Source: Candidatus Bipolaricaulota bacterium
GTDB lineage: Bacteria; Bipolaricaulota; Bipolaricaulia; Bipolaricaulales; Bipolaricaulaceae
DNA: 64,000 bases
NCBI GenBank assembly: GCA_022838705.1
Contig: JALHJZ010000001.1
Location: 230,689-294,688 of the forward strand
Direction of reading: 5' to 3'
The position numbers were made by a program, and so were the translations under genes. Of this stretch, positions 19,666 to 29,052 are shown one piece after another (positions within the stretch are counted from its first letter, which is position 1; each line of letters starts with the position of its first letter). The notes beneath the pieces were generated by a model. That model ran no database searches and was not told the origin of the DNA. It saw only the letters and a program-made list of their open reading frames with translations.

Positions 19666-20799
19666 GTGCGCCATACTACGTTCGCCATGGGGAGCCTCGA
19701 GGGCAGGATCGCCGTCGTCCTTTCTTTCTTGCTCCTGGCAGGGTTCCTGTTCGTGTCCTCGGCGAGCCTCCCCCTCTCCATCCGCCTGACCGGGGATCCG
19801 TGGGCGCTCCTCAAGCGCCAGGTCATGGGGGGGGTGCTCGGGCTGGTGGGCCTGGTCGTGCTGTGGCGGATCGATTATCACGTGTGGGAGAAGGTGGATG
19901 ACCTCCTGATCGGGGGGGTGTTCGTCCTCCTCGTCCTGACCCTCATCCCACCCCTCGCCGACGGAGCGCGCTGGCTGAGGCTCGGCCCGTTCCAGTTCCA
20001 GCCCTCCGAGGTGGGCAAGGTTGCGCTCATCCTGTATGTGGCAGGATCCCTCGTCCGACGCGGGGATCGCGTGAAGAACTACCGGGAAGGGGTCCTCCCG
20101 TACCTCTTCATTTTGGGGCTATTCGGGCTGGTCCTCCTCCTCCAGCCCGACTCGGGGATGCTCCTCCTGTACGCGGTCACGGTGGGGTTCCTCCTCTGGG
20201 TGGGGGGCGTCCCCCTGCGCCACCTGCTCCTCACCCTCCTCGGCGGGCTGCCCGTGGCGGGCGTGGTCCTGTTCCTCGCTCGGTACCGGGTGGAGCGCCT
20301 GGTCGCGTTCCTCCACCCCGAGGCGTACCGGGACACGTACGGCTACCAGACGTTCCAGTCGCTCGTCGCGGTCGGCTCGGGCGGCCTGTTCGGCCGGGGG
20401 CTCGGGGCATCCCGGGCGAAGCTGTTCTACCTTCCGGCAGCGCACAACGACTTCCTGTTCGCCATTGTGGCCGAGGAGACGGGGCTCGTGGGCGCGCTGT
20501 GCGTGATCGGCCTCCTGGGGGCCCTCGTCGCCCTCGGGTTCCGCGCGGCCCGCCAGGCGCCGGACCGGCTGGGGGCCCTCTACGCGTGGGGGGCATCGTT
20601 CCTCCTCGGATTCCAGACCCTGTTCAACCTAGCAGTGGCGGTCGGGGTGATGCCGGTGAAGGGGCTGACCCTGCCGTTCCTCAGCTACGGCGGGTCATCG
20701 CTCATGGTGAGCCTGATGCTGGGCGGGCTGATCCTCGGCGTGGCCCGCGCTGGCCGACACGCCACCGTCGGGGTGCTCGTGCCGGGGGGGAAGGGATGA
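19666..20799 (+). CDS. ftsW: SEDS-family lipid II polymerase FtsW
   Basis: 377 residues with about ten transmembrane helices and SEDS signatures: LKRQVMGGVLG, the GARWLRLGPFQFQPSEVGK loop and, near the C-terminus, LPFLSYGGSSLMVSL. FtsW polymerises glycan strands at the septum with a class B penicillin-binding protein. The GTG at 19666 is chosen because GGAGGGG precedes it at good spacing; ATG 19687 (370 residues) is an alternative that sits 9 nt after a weak CATACT box. It lies between murD and murG as in many dcw clusters. Confidence 0.93.
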   Translation: MRHTTFAMGSLEGRIAVVLSFLLLAGFLFVSSASLPLSIRLTGDPWALLKRQVMGGVLGLVGLVVLWRIDYHVWEKVDDLLIGGVFVLLVLTLIPPLADGARWLRLGPFQFQPSEVGKVALILYVAGSLVRRGDRVKNYREGVLPYLFILGLFGLVLLLQPDSGMLLLYAVTVGFLLWVGGVPLRHLLLTLLGGLPVAGVVLFLARYRVERLVAFLHPEAYRDTYGYQTFQSLVAVGSGGLFGRGLGASRAKLFYLPAAHNDFLFAIVAEETGLVGALCVIGLLGALVALGFRAARQAPDRLGALYAWGASFLLGFQTLFNLAVAVGVMPVKGLTLPFLSYGGSSLMVSLMLGGLILGVARAGRHATVGVLVPGGKG

Positions 20800-21869
20800 G
20801 GATCCTCGTGGCAGCAGGGGGCACGGGGGGCCACGTATACCCAGCGTTGGCCGTGGTCGAGGAGCTGCGCGCCCTGGGCGCGCTCTCCCGGGTGGGGTGG
20901 ATCGGCGACCCCACTCGGCTCGAAGGGAGGGTGGTGCGGCGGCACCCTTGGATCGAGTTCTACGCCCTCCCCTCACGCGGGGTGGATCGCCGCCGGCCGT
21001 GGACGTGGCCCCGCTCCGCCGTGGGCGCGGCGGGGAACCTCCTCCGCGCGCTCACCCTCGTGCGCCAGTTCCAGCCCGACGTCGTGTTTGGAACCGGAGG
21101 CCACGCCGCGTTCTCCCCCGTGGTAGCGGCGTGGCTCCTCCGCGTTCCAACGGTGATCCATGAACAGAACGCGCGGATGGGCCTCGCCAATCGGATCCTG
21201 GCGCGGCTGGCGGACCGGGTGTTCCTTTCCTTCCCGACGACCCACGGGGTCCCCCAGACCGCGCGGGCGCTCGTGACCGGGAACCCGGTGCGGAGGGAGG
21301 TGGCGGCGGTCCCTTCCCAGCTCGGGGACGAACTCCTCGTGGTGGGAGGGTCGCTTGGGTCGCGGAACTTGGTCGAGGCGATGATCCGGGCCGCCCCGGA
21401 GCTGGCGCGGACCCCCGGCCTGCGGTTGCGCCTCGTCACCGGGCAGGCAATCCCGGTTGAGGACGTCACCGCCGCGCTCGCAAAGGCGGGGGTGGCGGCG
21501 GAGGTTGTGCCGTACGTGGATCCGTTCTCCGATGCCCTGGCCCGGGCACGTCTCGTCGTGGCCCGGGCGGGGGCGACGACAGTAGCGGAGGTGGCGGCAG
21601 CGGGCCGGCCAACAGTGTTCGTGCCGTGGAACGGGGCCGCCGGACACCACCAGCACGACAACGCGCAGGCGATGGCAGCGGCCGGGGGGTGCCTCGTGGT
21701 ACCCGAGGAACAAGCCCGGTGCGAGCTGGGGGGGCTCGTCGGCACGCTGTGGAGGGACGAGCGCAGGCTTCGCGATATGGCCTCGGCAGCACGGGCGGCC
21801 GCCCGGCCGGAGGCGGCCCGCCGGGCGGCGGAGGCGATCATCTCACTCGTGGAGGGCATACAAACATGA
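20796..21869 (+). CDS. murG: UDP-GlcNAc:lipid I N-acetylglucosaminyltransferase
   Basis: 357 residues, GT-B fold. The N-terminal glycine-rich loop AAGGTGGHVYPALAV, the FGTGGHAAFSPV second loop, VIHEQNARMGLANR, the C-terminal VVGGSLGSRNL, and RAGATTVAEVAAAGRPTVFVPW with the donor-binding HHQHDNAQ are all present. It converts lipid I to lipid II at the inner face of the membrane. Its start overlaps the ftsW stop as ATGA and its stop overlaps murC in the same way. Confidence 0.97.
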   Translation: MRILVAAGGTGGHVYPALAVVEELRALGALSRVGWIGDPTRLEGRVVRRHPWIEFYALPSRGVDRRRPWTWPRSAVGAAGNLLRALTLVRQFQPDVVFGTGGHAAFSPVVAAWLLRVPTVIHEQNARMGLANRILARLADRVFLSFPTTHGVPQTARALVTGNPVRREVAAVPSQLGDELLVVGGSLGSRNLVEAMIRAAPELARTPGLRLRLVTGQAIPVEDVTAALAKAGVAAEVVPYVDPFSDALARARLVVARAGATTVAEVAAAGRPTVFVPWNGAAGHHQHDNAQAMAAAGGCLVVPEEQARCELGGLVGTLWRDERRLRDMASAARAAARPEAARRAAEAIISLVEGIQT

Positions 21870-23218
21870 ACGGTTTTGCAGGACGGGTCCACCTGATCGG
21901 GATCGGGGGCGAGGGGATGGCAGCGCTGGCCCACCTCCTCCGGGAGGGGGGGGCCACGATCTCCGGGTCTGACATCCGAGATTCGGCCCGCGCGATGACC
22001 CTTCGAGCGTGGGCCGAGGTCCACGTCGGACACCGTGCGGACCACGTGCCGGACCGGGTGGACGCCATTGTGTACTCATCCGTAATCTCGCCCACCAACC
22101 CGGAAATCCGCGCAGCGGGCGGGGTCCCGTGCTGGCCCCGGTTGCCCGCGCTCGGGACGATCATCCGGGGGAGGGACCTCGTCGCGGTGGTCGGCACCCA
22201 CGGAAAGACCACCACCGCCGCCTGGACCGCCCACCTCGTGACGACCGTCACCGGGGAGGGGGGCTACTACATCGGAGGCGAAGTGCCCGCTGCTCCGTCC
22301 GCGGTCCTGGGCCGGGGAAAACCGTTCGTGGCCGAGGTGGACGAGTCCGACGGGAGGTTCGTCGGCCTCACCCCCCGGGTGGCGGTCCTCACCTCGGTGG
22401 ACACGGACCACATCGGGACCTATGGCGGGTTCGCGGGGCTGAGGCAGGCGTTTGCGCGGTTCGTCGCCCGCGCCGATCGCGTCGCGGTGTGCGCCGACGA
22501 TCCGATCGCCCTCGATGCCGCTCGGTCGCAGCGGAGGCCGCTCACGTATGGGCTCTCTCCTCACGCAGACCTGCGGGCGGTGGGCGTGGAGTACCACCGG
22601 GAGAGGTCAAACTTCGAGCTCCTCCTGCGGGGAGAAAAGGCAGGGGAGGTCGAGGTCCCCGGCCCGGGCCCGCACAACGTGCGCAACGCGCTCGGCGCTC
22701 TCGCGGCCGGCGTCCTCCTCAACATCCCCCTCCGCGACCTCGTGCTCGCGCTTCCCACCGCAGCGCGGCCGCGCCGCAGGCTGGAGGTCCTTGAGGAGAA
22801 CGGCTACCTGGTCGTGGACGACTACGCCCATCACCCAACCGAGGTCGCGGCCGGGCTCGCCGCGCTCCGCTTGGGGTGGCCGGACCGGCGGATCGTCGCC
22901 ATCTTCCAGCCTCATCGCTACTCCCGAACCCAGGCCCTCGCCGGCGCGTTCGGGACGGTGCTCGCGCGGGCGGACCAGGTGGTGGTGTCCCGGATCTATC
23001 CAGCGTTCGAGCGGCCGATTCCCGGCGTGAGCGGACGGGACGTGGCGGAGGCGATCCGCGGGGCGGGGGGGAACGCTGTCTATCGGGACAGCCTCGACGC
23101 GGCGTTGGACACGGCAGCGGAGGCGATCCAGCCGGGGGACGTGGTGGCCTGTTTCGGCGCGGGGGATATATGGAAGCTGGCGCGGGAGATGGCGCACGGG
23201 CTCTCCTACGGATCCTGA
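21866..23218 (+). CDS. murC: UDP-N-acetylmuramate:L-alanine ligase
   Basis: 450 residues. The N-terminal domain has VHLIGIGGEGMAALA, the ATP site is VVGTHGKTTTAAW, the central domain has AEVDESDGRF and SVDTDHIGTYGG, and the C-terminal domain has DDYAHHPTEVAAGL with FQPHRYSRTQAL. It attaches L-alanine to UDP-MurNAc, the first peptide step. ATG 21866 overlaps the murG stop by four bases; murB begins inside its last 49 bases. Confidence 0.97.
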   Translation: MNGFAGRVHLIGIGGEGMAALAHLLREGGATISGSDIRDSARAMTLRAWAEVHVGHRADHVPDRVDAIVYSSVISPTNPEIRAAGGVPCWPRLPALGTIIRGRDLVAVVGTHGKTTTAAWTAHLVTTVTGEGGYYIGGEVPAAPSAVLGRGKPFVAEVDESDGRFVGLTPRVAVLTSVDTDHIGTYGGFAGLRQAFARFVARADRVAVCADDPIALDAARSQRRPLTYGLSPHADLRAVGVEYHRERSNFELLLRGEKAGEVEVPGPGPHNVRNALGALAAGVLLNIPLRDLVLALPTAARPRRRLEVLEENGYLVVDDYAHHPTEVAAGLAALRLGWPDRRIVAIFQPHRYSRTQALAGAFGTVLARADQVVVSRIYPAFERPIPGVSGRDVAEAIRGAGGNAVYRDSLDAALDTAAEAIQPGDVVACFGAGDIWKLAREMAHGLSYGS

Positions 23219-24054
23219 GGGATCTCCCCGGAGGGCTGACGGCGGAGGAGCCCCTCGCCCCCCACACCACGTTCCGGATCGGGGGGAGGGCGTTCGCATG
23301 GTACGAGCCGTCCACTGAGGACGCGCTGGCGGAGGCCGTGGTGCGGGCCCGGAGCCACGGGTTCCCGTGGCGGATGCTGGGCGGTGGGTCCAAGCTCCTC
23401 GTCCCCGATCGGGGGTTCCCCGGCCTCGTCCTTTCCACCGCCGGGTTGCGCTCCTGGCACGAAGAAGGGGAGTTCCTCCGGGTGGGAGCTGGGGTGCCAC
23501 TCGCCCAGGTTGCCCGCCGCGGGGCATGGCCCCTCGCCGGGATCCCGGGCACGGTGGGGGGGGCGGTGGCGATGAACGCCGGGACGAGGCACGGCTCCAT
23601 CGCGGACCAGGTGGTGTGGGTCCAGGCCCTCCTCCCCACCGGGCGCATCCACACCTTCTCCCCCGCGGAGTGCGGCTTCACCTACCGGGACTCCCTGTTC
23701 CGCCGGCTCCGCCTCCCCGTGCTCGCGGTCGGGCTGCGCCTCCAGCCTTGCCAGGACTTGGCCCCGTTCCTCCGCGAGCGGGCCAAGAGCCAACCCTTGG
23801 GGCTCCCGTCGGCGGGGTGCGTGTTCCGGAACCCGCCCGACGGGAGATCCGCGGGCTGGCTAATCGACCAGTGCGGCCTCAAGGGCGCACGCATCGGGGA
23901 TGCCGTAGTCTCGGAACATCACGCCAACTTCATCTGTAACCTCGGCCACGCCCGCGCCTCCGATGTCCTTGAGCTCGTGGATCATGTGCAGGATCGCGTC
24001 GTAAGCGAGTTCGGGGTCTGGCTCAAGCTGGAGCTCGAGGTCGTGGGGGAGTGA
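23170..24054 (+). CDS. murB: UDP-N-acetylenolpyruvoylglucosamine reductase
   Basis: 294 residues, FAD-dependent. Visible motifs are the N-terminal TTFRIGGRA, the FAD-binding MLGGGSKLLV, GIPGTVGGAVAMNAG, FTYRDSLFR and, toward the end, PSAGCVFRNPPDGRSAGWLIDQCGLKG split over the substrate site, followed by SEHHANFICN. It makes UDP-MurNAc. The ATG at 23170 gives a 49-base overlap with murC; a later start cannot be excluded, since the first 20 residues are not conserved. Confidence 0.95.
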   Translation: MEAGAGDGARALLRILRDLPGGLTAEEPLAPHTTFRIGGRAFAWYEPSTEDALAEAVVRARSHGFPWRMLGGGSKLLVPDRGFPGLVLSTAGLRSWHEEGEFLRVGAGVPLAQVARRGAWPLAGIPGTVGGAVAMNAGTRHGSIADQVVWVQALLPTGRIHTFSPAECGFTYRDSLFRRLRLPVLAVGLRLQPCQDLAPFLRERAKSQPLGLPSAGCVFRNPPDGRSAGWLIDQCGLKGARIGDAVVSEHHANFICNLGHARASDVLELVDHVQDRVVSEFGVWLKLELEVVGE

Positions 24055-24719
24055 TCCGCGCCGCCCGGGTCGGGTGCATCGTTTGTTCTTTCCTCATCGC
24101 CCTTTGCGCGGCCCTACGCTGGGGCGGCTGGTGGCGCGTGGGGGAGGTGTGGGTCTCTTCCACGCGCTACGTCGCCCCCGAACAGTTGACAGGTATTCTG
24201 CTCGGTGCTAATGTACTTCGATTACAAACGAGGGGAATCGCGGATTGGATTCAGCGCGACCCCCGGGTTTTGGATGTGACGATCCGGGTTCGCCCGCTCA
24301 GGAAGCGGGTGGAAGTGGAGATCAAAGAGAGGGAACCGGCGGTGCAGGTACAACTGCAAGGGGGCGCGACGGTGTGGGTGGATGCCGAGGGGGTGATCCT
24401 CGAGCCCGGCACAACCCCCGTGGTGGTCGGGGCCTCCCGGGATGGCGCGCGGGTATCCCCCGAGGCGGTGCAGGCCGCTTGGACCGTGGCGCGACTGGAC
24501 CCCACCGTGCGCGAGAGGTTCCCGACATTCGATATCTCTGACCCCACCAATGTCATCGCCAGGGGGGACCGGTCCCCGACCCTCTTCTTGGGCGAGATTG
24601 GCCAACTGGGGGACCGACTTGCTATCCTGGAGGAACTATGGAAGCGAGGGCTGCTTGCCGAGTGCGCCACGGTGGATTTCCGCGTGAGCGACGAGGTGAT
24701 CCTGAAGCGAACGAGATGA
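24051..24719 (+). CDS. ftsQ: FtsQ/DivIB-like division protein
   Basis: 222 residues. A single N-terminal transmembrane segment (about residues 5-25) is followed by a POTRA-like domain (VGEVWVSSTRYVAPEQL, then LQTRGIADWIQRDPRVLDVTI) and the FtsQ beta domain with VWVDAEGVIL. Sequence is weakly conserved, as usual for this family, and the call rests on topology plus the position between murB and ftsA. It would link cytoplasmic and periplasmic parts of the divisome. GTG start overlaps the murB stop as GTGA. Base composition dips slightly in the middle of the gene. Confidence 0.8.
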   Translation: MIRAARVGCIVCSFLIALCAALRWGGWWRVGEVWVSSTRYVAPEQLTGILLGANVLRLQTRGIADWIQRDPRVLDVTIRVRPLRKRVEVEIKEREPAVQVQLQGGATVWVDAEGVILEPGTTPVVVGASRDGARVSPEAVQAAWTVARLDPTVRERFPTFDISDPTNVIARGDRSPTLFLGEIGQLGDRLAILEELWKRGLLAECATVDFRVSDEVILKRTR

Positions 24720-24732
24720 AGGTGGTGGTTCG

Positions 24733-25965
24733 ATGAGTCGGGAGCGGCTGATGGTGGGGTTGGATGTCGGGACGACCAAGGTGGCCTGTCTGGTGGCCAA
24801 CGTGGTCGACGAGTACATCGAGGTCATCGGTCTGGGGACATCGCCGTCGCGGGGGCTGGAAAAAGGGGTCGTGGTCGACATCGGCCGCACCATTCAGTCG
24901 ATCCGCAAAGCGGTGGAAGAAGCGGAGAACATGGCCGATGTGCGGGTCCAGAATGCCTACGTCGGCATCGCGGGGAAGCACATCCGCTCCCTCAACAACT
25001 CCGCGACCGTGTCCATCACGCGGCCGGACCGGATCATCACCGCCGAGGACGTGCGGCGGGTGGTGGAGGCCGCACGGACGATGCCCCTTTCCCCGGATGT
25101 GGAACTCATCCACGTCATCCCCCGGCAGTACATCGTGGACGGCCAGGAAGGGATCACCGACCCGGTGGGGATGACCGGGACCCGCCTCGAGGTAGACGTC
25201 CACATCGTGCTCGGTTCGGTGACCGCGGTCCACAACCTCGTGCGGTGCGTGGAAGCGGTGGGGATCGGGATCTCCCAGATCGTGCTCGAGCCCCTTGCCT
25301 CGGCGATGGCGGTCCTGTCCTCAGCGGAGAAGGAGCTGGGCGTTGTCCTCCTCGATTCGGGCGGGGGGACGACCGACATCTCCGTGTTCCGCGGCGGGGA
25401 TATCTGGTTTTCGAAGACGATCCCCATCGCCGGCGAGCATATCACGAACGACATCACCGTGGGCCTCCAGACCCCGATCGAGGAAGCGGAGCGGATCAAG
25501 AAACAGTACGGAACTTGCCTCGTTGACTCGGTGGGCGATGACGAGAAGATCGAAGTGGCCACGATCGGAGGCGAGAGCACAAAACAGGTGTCGCGGAAAA
25601 AACTCGCCAAGGTCATCGAGCCCCGAGTGGAGGAGATCCTCGACCTCGCGATGCAGGAGGTGGAGGACGCCGGCTACCGAGACCTCATCCCGGCGGGCGT
25701 GGTGATCACCGGCGGTACAGCGCTCCTCTCCGGGATCGCGGAGTACATCGAGAAGCGCTATGGGCTCCCCGCCCGTGTGGGAAGCCTCCCCCAGGGGATC
25801 CACGGGCTACGGGACATTGTGGAGTCCCCCATCTACGCCACCGGGATCGGGCTCCTCAAGTACGCGGTGGAGACCCGGGACTTCGTGCCCACGAAGCGCA
25901 CGCGGGGGTCGAAGGGGATGCTGGGCAAGCTGTTCGGGTGGTTCCGCAGCTTCCTCCGGGGGTGA
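24733..25965 (+). CDS. ftsA: Cell division protein FtsA
   Basis: 410 residues, actin/Hsp70 ATPase fold. Phosphate-1 motif VGLDVGTTKVACLVA, the 1C-domain region with YIVDGQEGITDPVGMTG, the phosphate-2 loop LLDSGGGTTDISVF, the adenosine motif VVITGGTALLSGI and a C-terminal amphipathic helix rich in Phe/Trp/Arg (LFGWFRSFLRG) that would bind the membrane. It tethers FtsZ filaments to the inner membrane. It sits directly upstream of ftsZ. Confidence 0.97.
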   Translation: MSRERLMVGLDVGTTKVACLVANVVDEYIEVIGLGTSPSRGLEKGVVVDIGRTIQSIRKAVEEAENMADVRVQNAYVGIAGKHIRSLNNSATVSITRPDRIITAEDVRRVVEAARTMPLSPDVELIHVIPRQYIVDGQEGITDPVGMTGTRLEVDVHIVLGSVTAVHNLVRCVEAVGIGISQIVLEPLASAMAVLSSAEKELGVVLLDSGGGTTDISVFRGGDIWFSKTIPIAGEHITNDITVGLQTPIEEAERIKKQYGTCLVDSVGDDEKIEVATIGGESTKQVSRKKLAKVIEPRVEEILDLAMQEVEDAGYRDLIPAGVVITGGTALLSGIAEYIEKRYGLPARVGSLPQGIHGLRDIVESPIYATGIGLLKYAVETRDFVPTKRTRGSKGMLGKLFGWFRSFLRG

Positions 25966-25970
25966 GCGTG

Positions 25971-27029
25971 ATGGGGGAGAGCCCAGCCAAGATCATGGTC
26001 GTGGGGGTCGGCGGCGGCGGCGGGAACGCCGTGAGCCGCATGGCCCAGGCTGGGCTGGTGGGGGTCGAGCTCGTGGCGATGAACACCGACGCCCAGGTGC
26101 TGGAGATCGTAGAGGCCCATCGCCGGTTGCAGCTCGGGAGCAAGCGCACGGGTGGGCTCGGGGCGGGGGGCGATCCCGAGGTCGGGCGCGAGGCGGCCGA
26201 GGAATCACGGGACGAGATCGCAGACCTGCTTGAAGGGCTGGACATGGTGTTCATCACCGCGGGGATGGGCGGCGGGACGGGGACAGGAGGGGCGCCGGTC
26301 GTAGCCGAGATCGCCAAGGAGATGGGCATCCTCACGGTGGGGATCGTCACCCGGCCCTTCTCATTCGAGGGCCTGGCCCGCTCCCAGCGCGCGGAACGGG
26401 GCGTGCAGCAGCTAGCGAAAAACGTGGACGCGATCATCACCATCTCCAACGACCGCCTCCTCAAGGTCGCCCCCCACGAGATGCCCCTCACCCGAGCGTT
26501 CGAGCTCGTGGACGAGATCCTCCACCAAGGGGTCCAGGGCGTCACCGAGCTCATCACCGTCCCCGGGCTCATCAACCTCGACTTCGCGGATGTGGAGGCC
26601 GTGCTCAAGGGGGCAGGGACGGCCCTGATGGGGATCGGCGAGGCCGACGGCGAGAACAAGACGCGCGAGGCGGCCCGCAAGTCCATCTCCTCACCCCTCC
26701 TCGACTTCAGCGTCAAGGGCGCGAAGAAGGCGATCCTCAACATCACCGGCGGGGAGGACCTCACCCTGGAGGAGGTCACCGCGGCCGCGAGCGCAATCCA
26801 GGAAGCGTTGTCCGACAAAGCTGACCTCATCTTCGGGGCCGCGATCCGGGAGGGGATGCAGAAGGCAAAGGTGACCGTGATCGCAACCGGGTTCCCCGCG
26901 GGCCAGGGTGGGGAGGTCATGGAGGCCGACGAGGAGATCGTCCTCAAGCGGCTGGAGCGGGAGGGGATCCGCGACGATTACGACATCCCCACGTTCCTGC
27001 GCCGCTCCCGCCGGCCCGAGATCCCGTAG
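25971..27029 (+). CDS. ftsZ: Cell division GTPase FtsZ
   Basis: 352 residues. Tubulin-like GTPase with VVGVGGGGGNAVSRM, NTDAQVL, the signature loop GMGGGTGTGGAPV, the PFSFEG and ISNDRLL stretches, and the T7 synergy loop NLDFADVEAV. The C-terminal conserved peptide DYDIPTFLRR is present for FtsA binding. The linker between the GTPase core and that peptide is only about 25-30 residues. Start choice is between ATG 25971, GTG 25968 and GTG 25962 (overlapping the ftsA stop); GGGGGTG upstream favours the first two. Confidence 0.97.
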   Translation: MGESPAKIMVVGVGGGGGNAVSRMAQAGLVGVELVAMNTDAQVLEIVEAHRRLQLGSKRTGGLGAGGDPEVGREAAEESRDEIADLLEGLDMVFITAGMGGGTGTGGAPVVAEIAKEMGILTVGIVTRPFSFEGLARSQRAERGVQQLAKNVDAIITISNDRLLKVAPHEMPLTRAFELVDEILHQGVQGVTELITVPGLINLDFADVEAVLKGAGTALMGIGEADGENKTREAARKSISSPLLDFSVKGAKKAILNITGGEDLTLEEVTAAASAIQEALSDKADLIFGAAIREGMQKAKVTVIATGFPAGQGGEVMEADEEIVLKRLEREGIRDDYDIPTFLRRSRRPEIP

Positions 27030-27038
27030 GGCAGCGGC

Positions 27039-28676
27039 TCACCCTGCAAAGCGGTGGGTGATGGGGAACCGGCGGCCCATCCCGAACGCCTTCGGTGACA
27101 CCTTGAGGACGAGGGGGAACTGTCGCCGCTTGTGTTCCGAGGCGCGGAGGCGGCGGGCGACGTCCCCGACGATGTCCGCACCGAACGAACGGGTGAGCTC
27201 ATCCCAGGACCGGTTCTCCACAACGAGCGCGCGCACGATCGGATCCAGCACATCGTAGGGAGGCAGGTCCTCGTCGTCCCGCTGGTTCGGGCGCAGCTCG
27301 GCGGAGGGGGGGCGGGAGAGGGTCCCCTCCGGGATGAGAGGGCGCGAAGCCTGCGCGTTGATGAGATGTGCGAGTTCGTACACCTCAGCCTTGACGAGGT
27401 CCCCGATCGGGGCCAGCGCCCCCACCGTGTCCCCATAGAGCGTGTTGTAGCCGGTGGCGATCTCCGACTTGTTCCCGCCGGAGAGGACGACGTAGCCCAT
27501 CGCGTTGGCGAGCGCCATCCACAGGACCCCGCGCACCCTCGCCTGCAGGTTCTCAGCGGTCAGGCCGGCCACGGGGATGTGCGAGGAAAGGGCTTCGCTG
27601 AAGGAGGCCACGATCGGCTCGATGGGGATCTCCACCCAGCGGATCCCGAGAGCTCTCGCGAGGGAGCGCGCTTCCTGCGCGGATTCGGCTGCGGTGTATG
27701 GGCTTGGGAAGAACGTCCCCACGACCCGCTCGGGCCCCAGCGCCTGGCAGGCGAGCGCCGCCACGACCGCCGAGTCCACCCCGCCCGAGATCCCGACCAC
27801 GACGCCCCGGATCCCGTTTTTCTCGATGTAGTCCCGGATGCCCACCACCAATGCCTCGCGCACGCAGTCCATCCCGTCCGGGCGCGGGGGCGCCACCGGA
27901 GGAGCAGCGGTGTCGAAGAGGTACACCCCCTCAGCGAACCGCGGGGCGGAGAGGAGGAACGCCCCGTCGGGCCGAACGGCGAACGACCCACCATCGAACA
28001 CGAGCTCGTCCTGTCCCCCCACCAGGTTCGCGTAGACGAACGGGACAGTGGCCCGTTCCGCCCATCTCCGGGCGAGGGCGTAGCGGAGGAGGGGCTTGCC
28101 GCGGAAGTAGGGGGAAGCCGACACGTTGATGAGGAGATCCACCCCCGCTCCCGCTTGGGCGGCGAGCACCCCGTCCTCGTGCCAGAAATCCTCGCACACC
28201 GACAGCCCGAGGCGCAGGTCCTGCCATGCGAGCACGACGACCTCTGTGCCAGGGGTGAAGTACCGCTCCTCTTCGAACACATCGAACGAGGGGAGCTCAT
28301 GCTTCGCCTGGTGCCCGATGACGCCGCCGTCGGCGAGGAGGAAGGCAGCGTTGTGGAGGAGGAGATCGCCCCCGAACGCAGCCGCCGATGGGTCGACCCT
28401 GGTGGTGGGCCGAATCCCGGCGCGGGCAATGTGGCCAACCACGATGGCGATGTCGCGGCTCGCCTCCGCGATCGCGGCGAACTCCCGGTCCGCCGCATCG
28501 AGGAACCCTGGGCGATGGAGGAGATCCCGGGGAGGATAGCCAAGGAGGGCGTGTTCCGGGAAGATGGCGAGGTCCGCGCCCTGCTGCCGCGCTTGGGCGA
28601 CCTGCCGCAGGATCCGCTCCCGGTTCCCAGGGAAGTCGCCCACGGTGGGGTTGAGCTGGCCCACGGCGATCCTCAC
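27039..28676 (-). CDS. nadE: Glutamine-hydrolysing NAD+ synthetase
   Basis: 545 residues in two domains. The N-terminal nitrilase-type glutaminase has the Glu-Lys-Cys triad in FPEHALLGYP, HQAKHELPSFD and LGLSVCEDFWHEDG. The C-terminal synthetase has the PP-loop SGGVDSAVVAAL, ATP-site residues and the GNKSEIATGYNTLYGD segment. It makes NAD+ from deamido-NAD+ with glutamine as nitrogen donor. GTG 28676 is preceded by GGAGG at four bases. It is convergent with ftsZ, with only 9 bases between the stops. Confidence 0.96.
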   Translation of the reverse strand: MRIAVGQLNPTVGDFPGNRERILRQVAQARQQGADLAIFPEHALLGYPPRDLLHRPGFLDAADREFAAIAEASRDIAIVVGHIARAGIRPTTRVDPSAAAFGGDLLLHNAAFLLADGGVIGHQAKHELPSFDVFEEERYFTPGTEVVVLAWQDLRLGLSVCEDFWHEDGVLAAQAGAGVDLLINVSASPYFRGKPLLRYALARRWAERATVPFVYANLVGGQDELVFDGGSFAVRPDGAFLLSAPRFAEGVYLFDTAAPPVAPPRPDGMDCVREALVVGIRDYIEKNGIRGVVVGISGGVDSAVVAALACQALGPERVVGTFFPSPYTAAESAQEARSLARALGIRWVEIPIEPIVASFSEALSSHIPVAGLTAENLQARVRGVLWMALANAMGYVVLSGGNKSEIATGYNTLYGDTVGALAPIGDLVKAEVYELAHLINAQASRPLIPEGTLSRPPSAELRPNQRDDEDLPPYDVLDPIVRALVVENRSWDELTRSFGADIVGDVARRLRASEHKRRQFPLVLKVSPKAFGMGRRFPITHRFAG

Positions 28677-28875
28677 GCGACCTCCGCCCCGAGGCACTGC
28701 GGCTGAGCCATGGTTATGGCGCTCCACCCCTTCCGTTCCCCGTCAAGAGATGAGCAGCGCCCTCCTGCTTAGGCTGGGAGGTGAGGCATGCGGTGGGATT
28801 GGGCCTTGAGCAGAAGGGCGCGAACTCACGACGTAAGTATATCCGGTTCGCGGCCGGAGGCGAGGCGCCGTCAGG

Positions 28876-28952
28876 TGGTGGGTGGTGCAGGAGTTGAACC
28901 TGCGACCCCGCGCACGTCAAGCGCGTGCTCTACCGAGCTGAGCTAACCACCC
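28876..28952 (-). tRNA. tRNA-Val (GAC)
   Basis: 77-nt cloverleaf on the minus strand. Acceptor GGGTGGT pairs with ACCACCC, the D arm has GCTC/GAGC, the anticodon stem CGCGC/GCGCG encloses loop TTGACGT with anticodon GAC, and the T arm is GCAGG-TTCAACT-CCTGC. The CCA end is encoded. It lies 20 bases after tRNA-Cys. Confidence 0.96.
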
Positions 28953-28972
28953 GTTCCTGTCCTCCGTCTCGC

Positions 28973-29048
28973 TGGAGGCGGCGCCCGGATTTGAACCGGG
29001 GAATAAGGGATTTGCAGTCCCTCGCCTTTGCCGCTTGGCTACGCCGCC
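28973..29048 (-). tRNA. tRNA-Cys (GCA)
   Basis: 76-nt cloverleaf on the minus strand. Acceptor GGCGGCG pairs with CGCCGCC, the anticodon stem AGGGA/TCCCT encloses loop CTGCAAA with anticodon GCA, and the T arm is CCCGG-TTCAAAT-CCGGG. Discriminator U and encoded CCA, as expected for tRNA-Cys. Its 5' end is four bases from the tmRNA 3' end, so the two are probably processed from one transcript. Confidence 0.96.
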
Positions 29049-29052
29049 TGGG

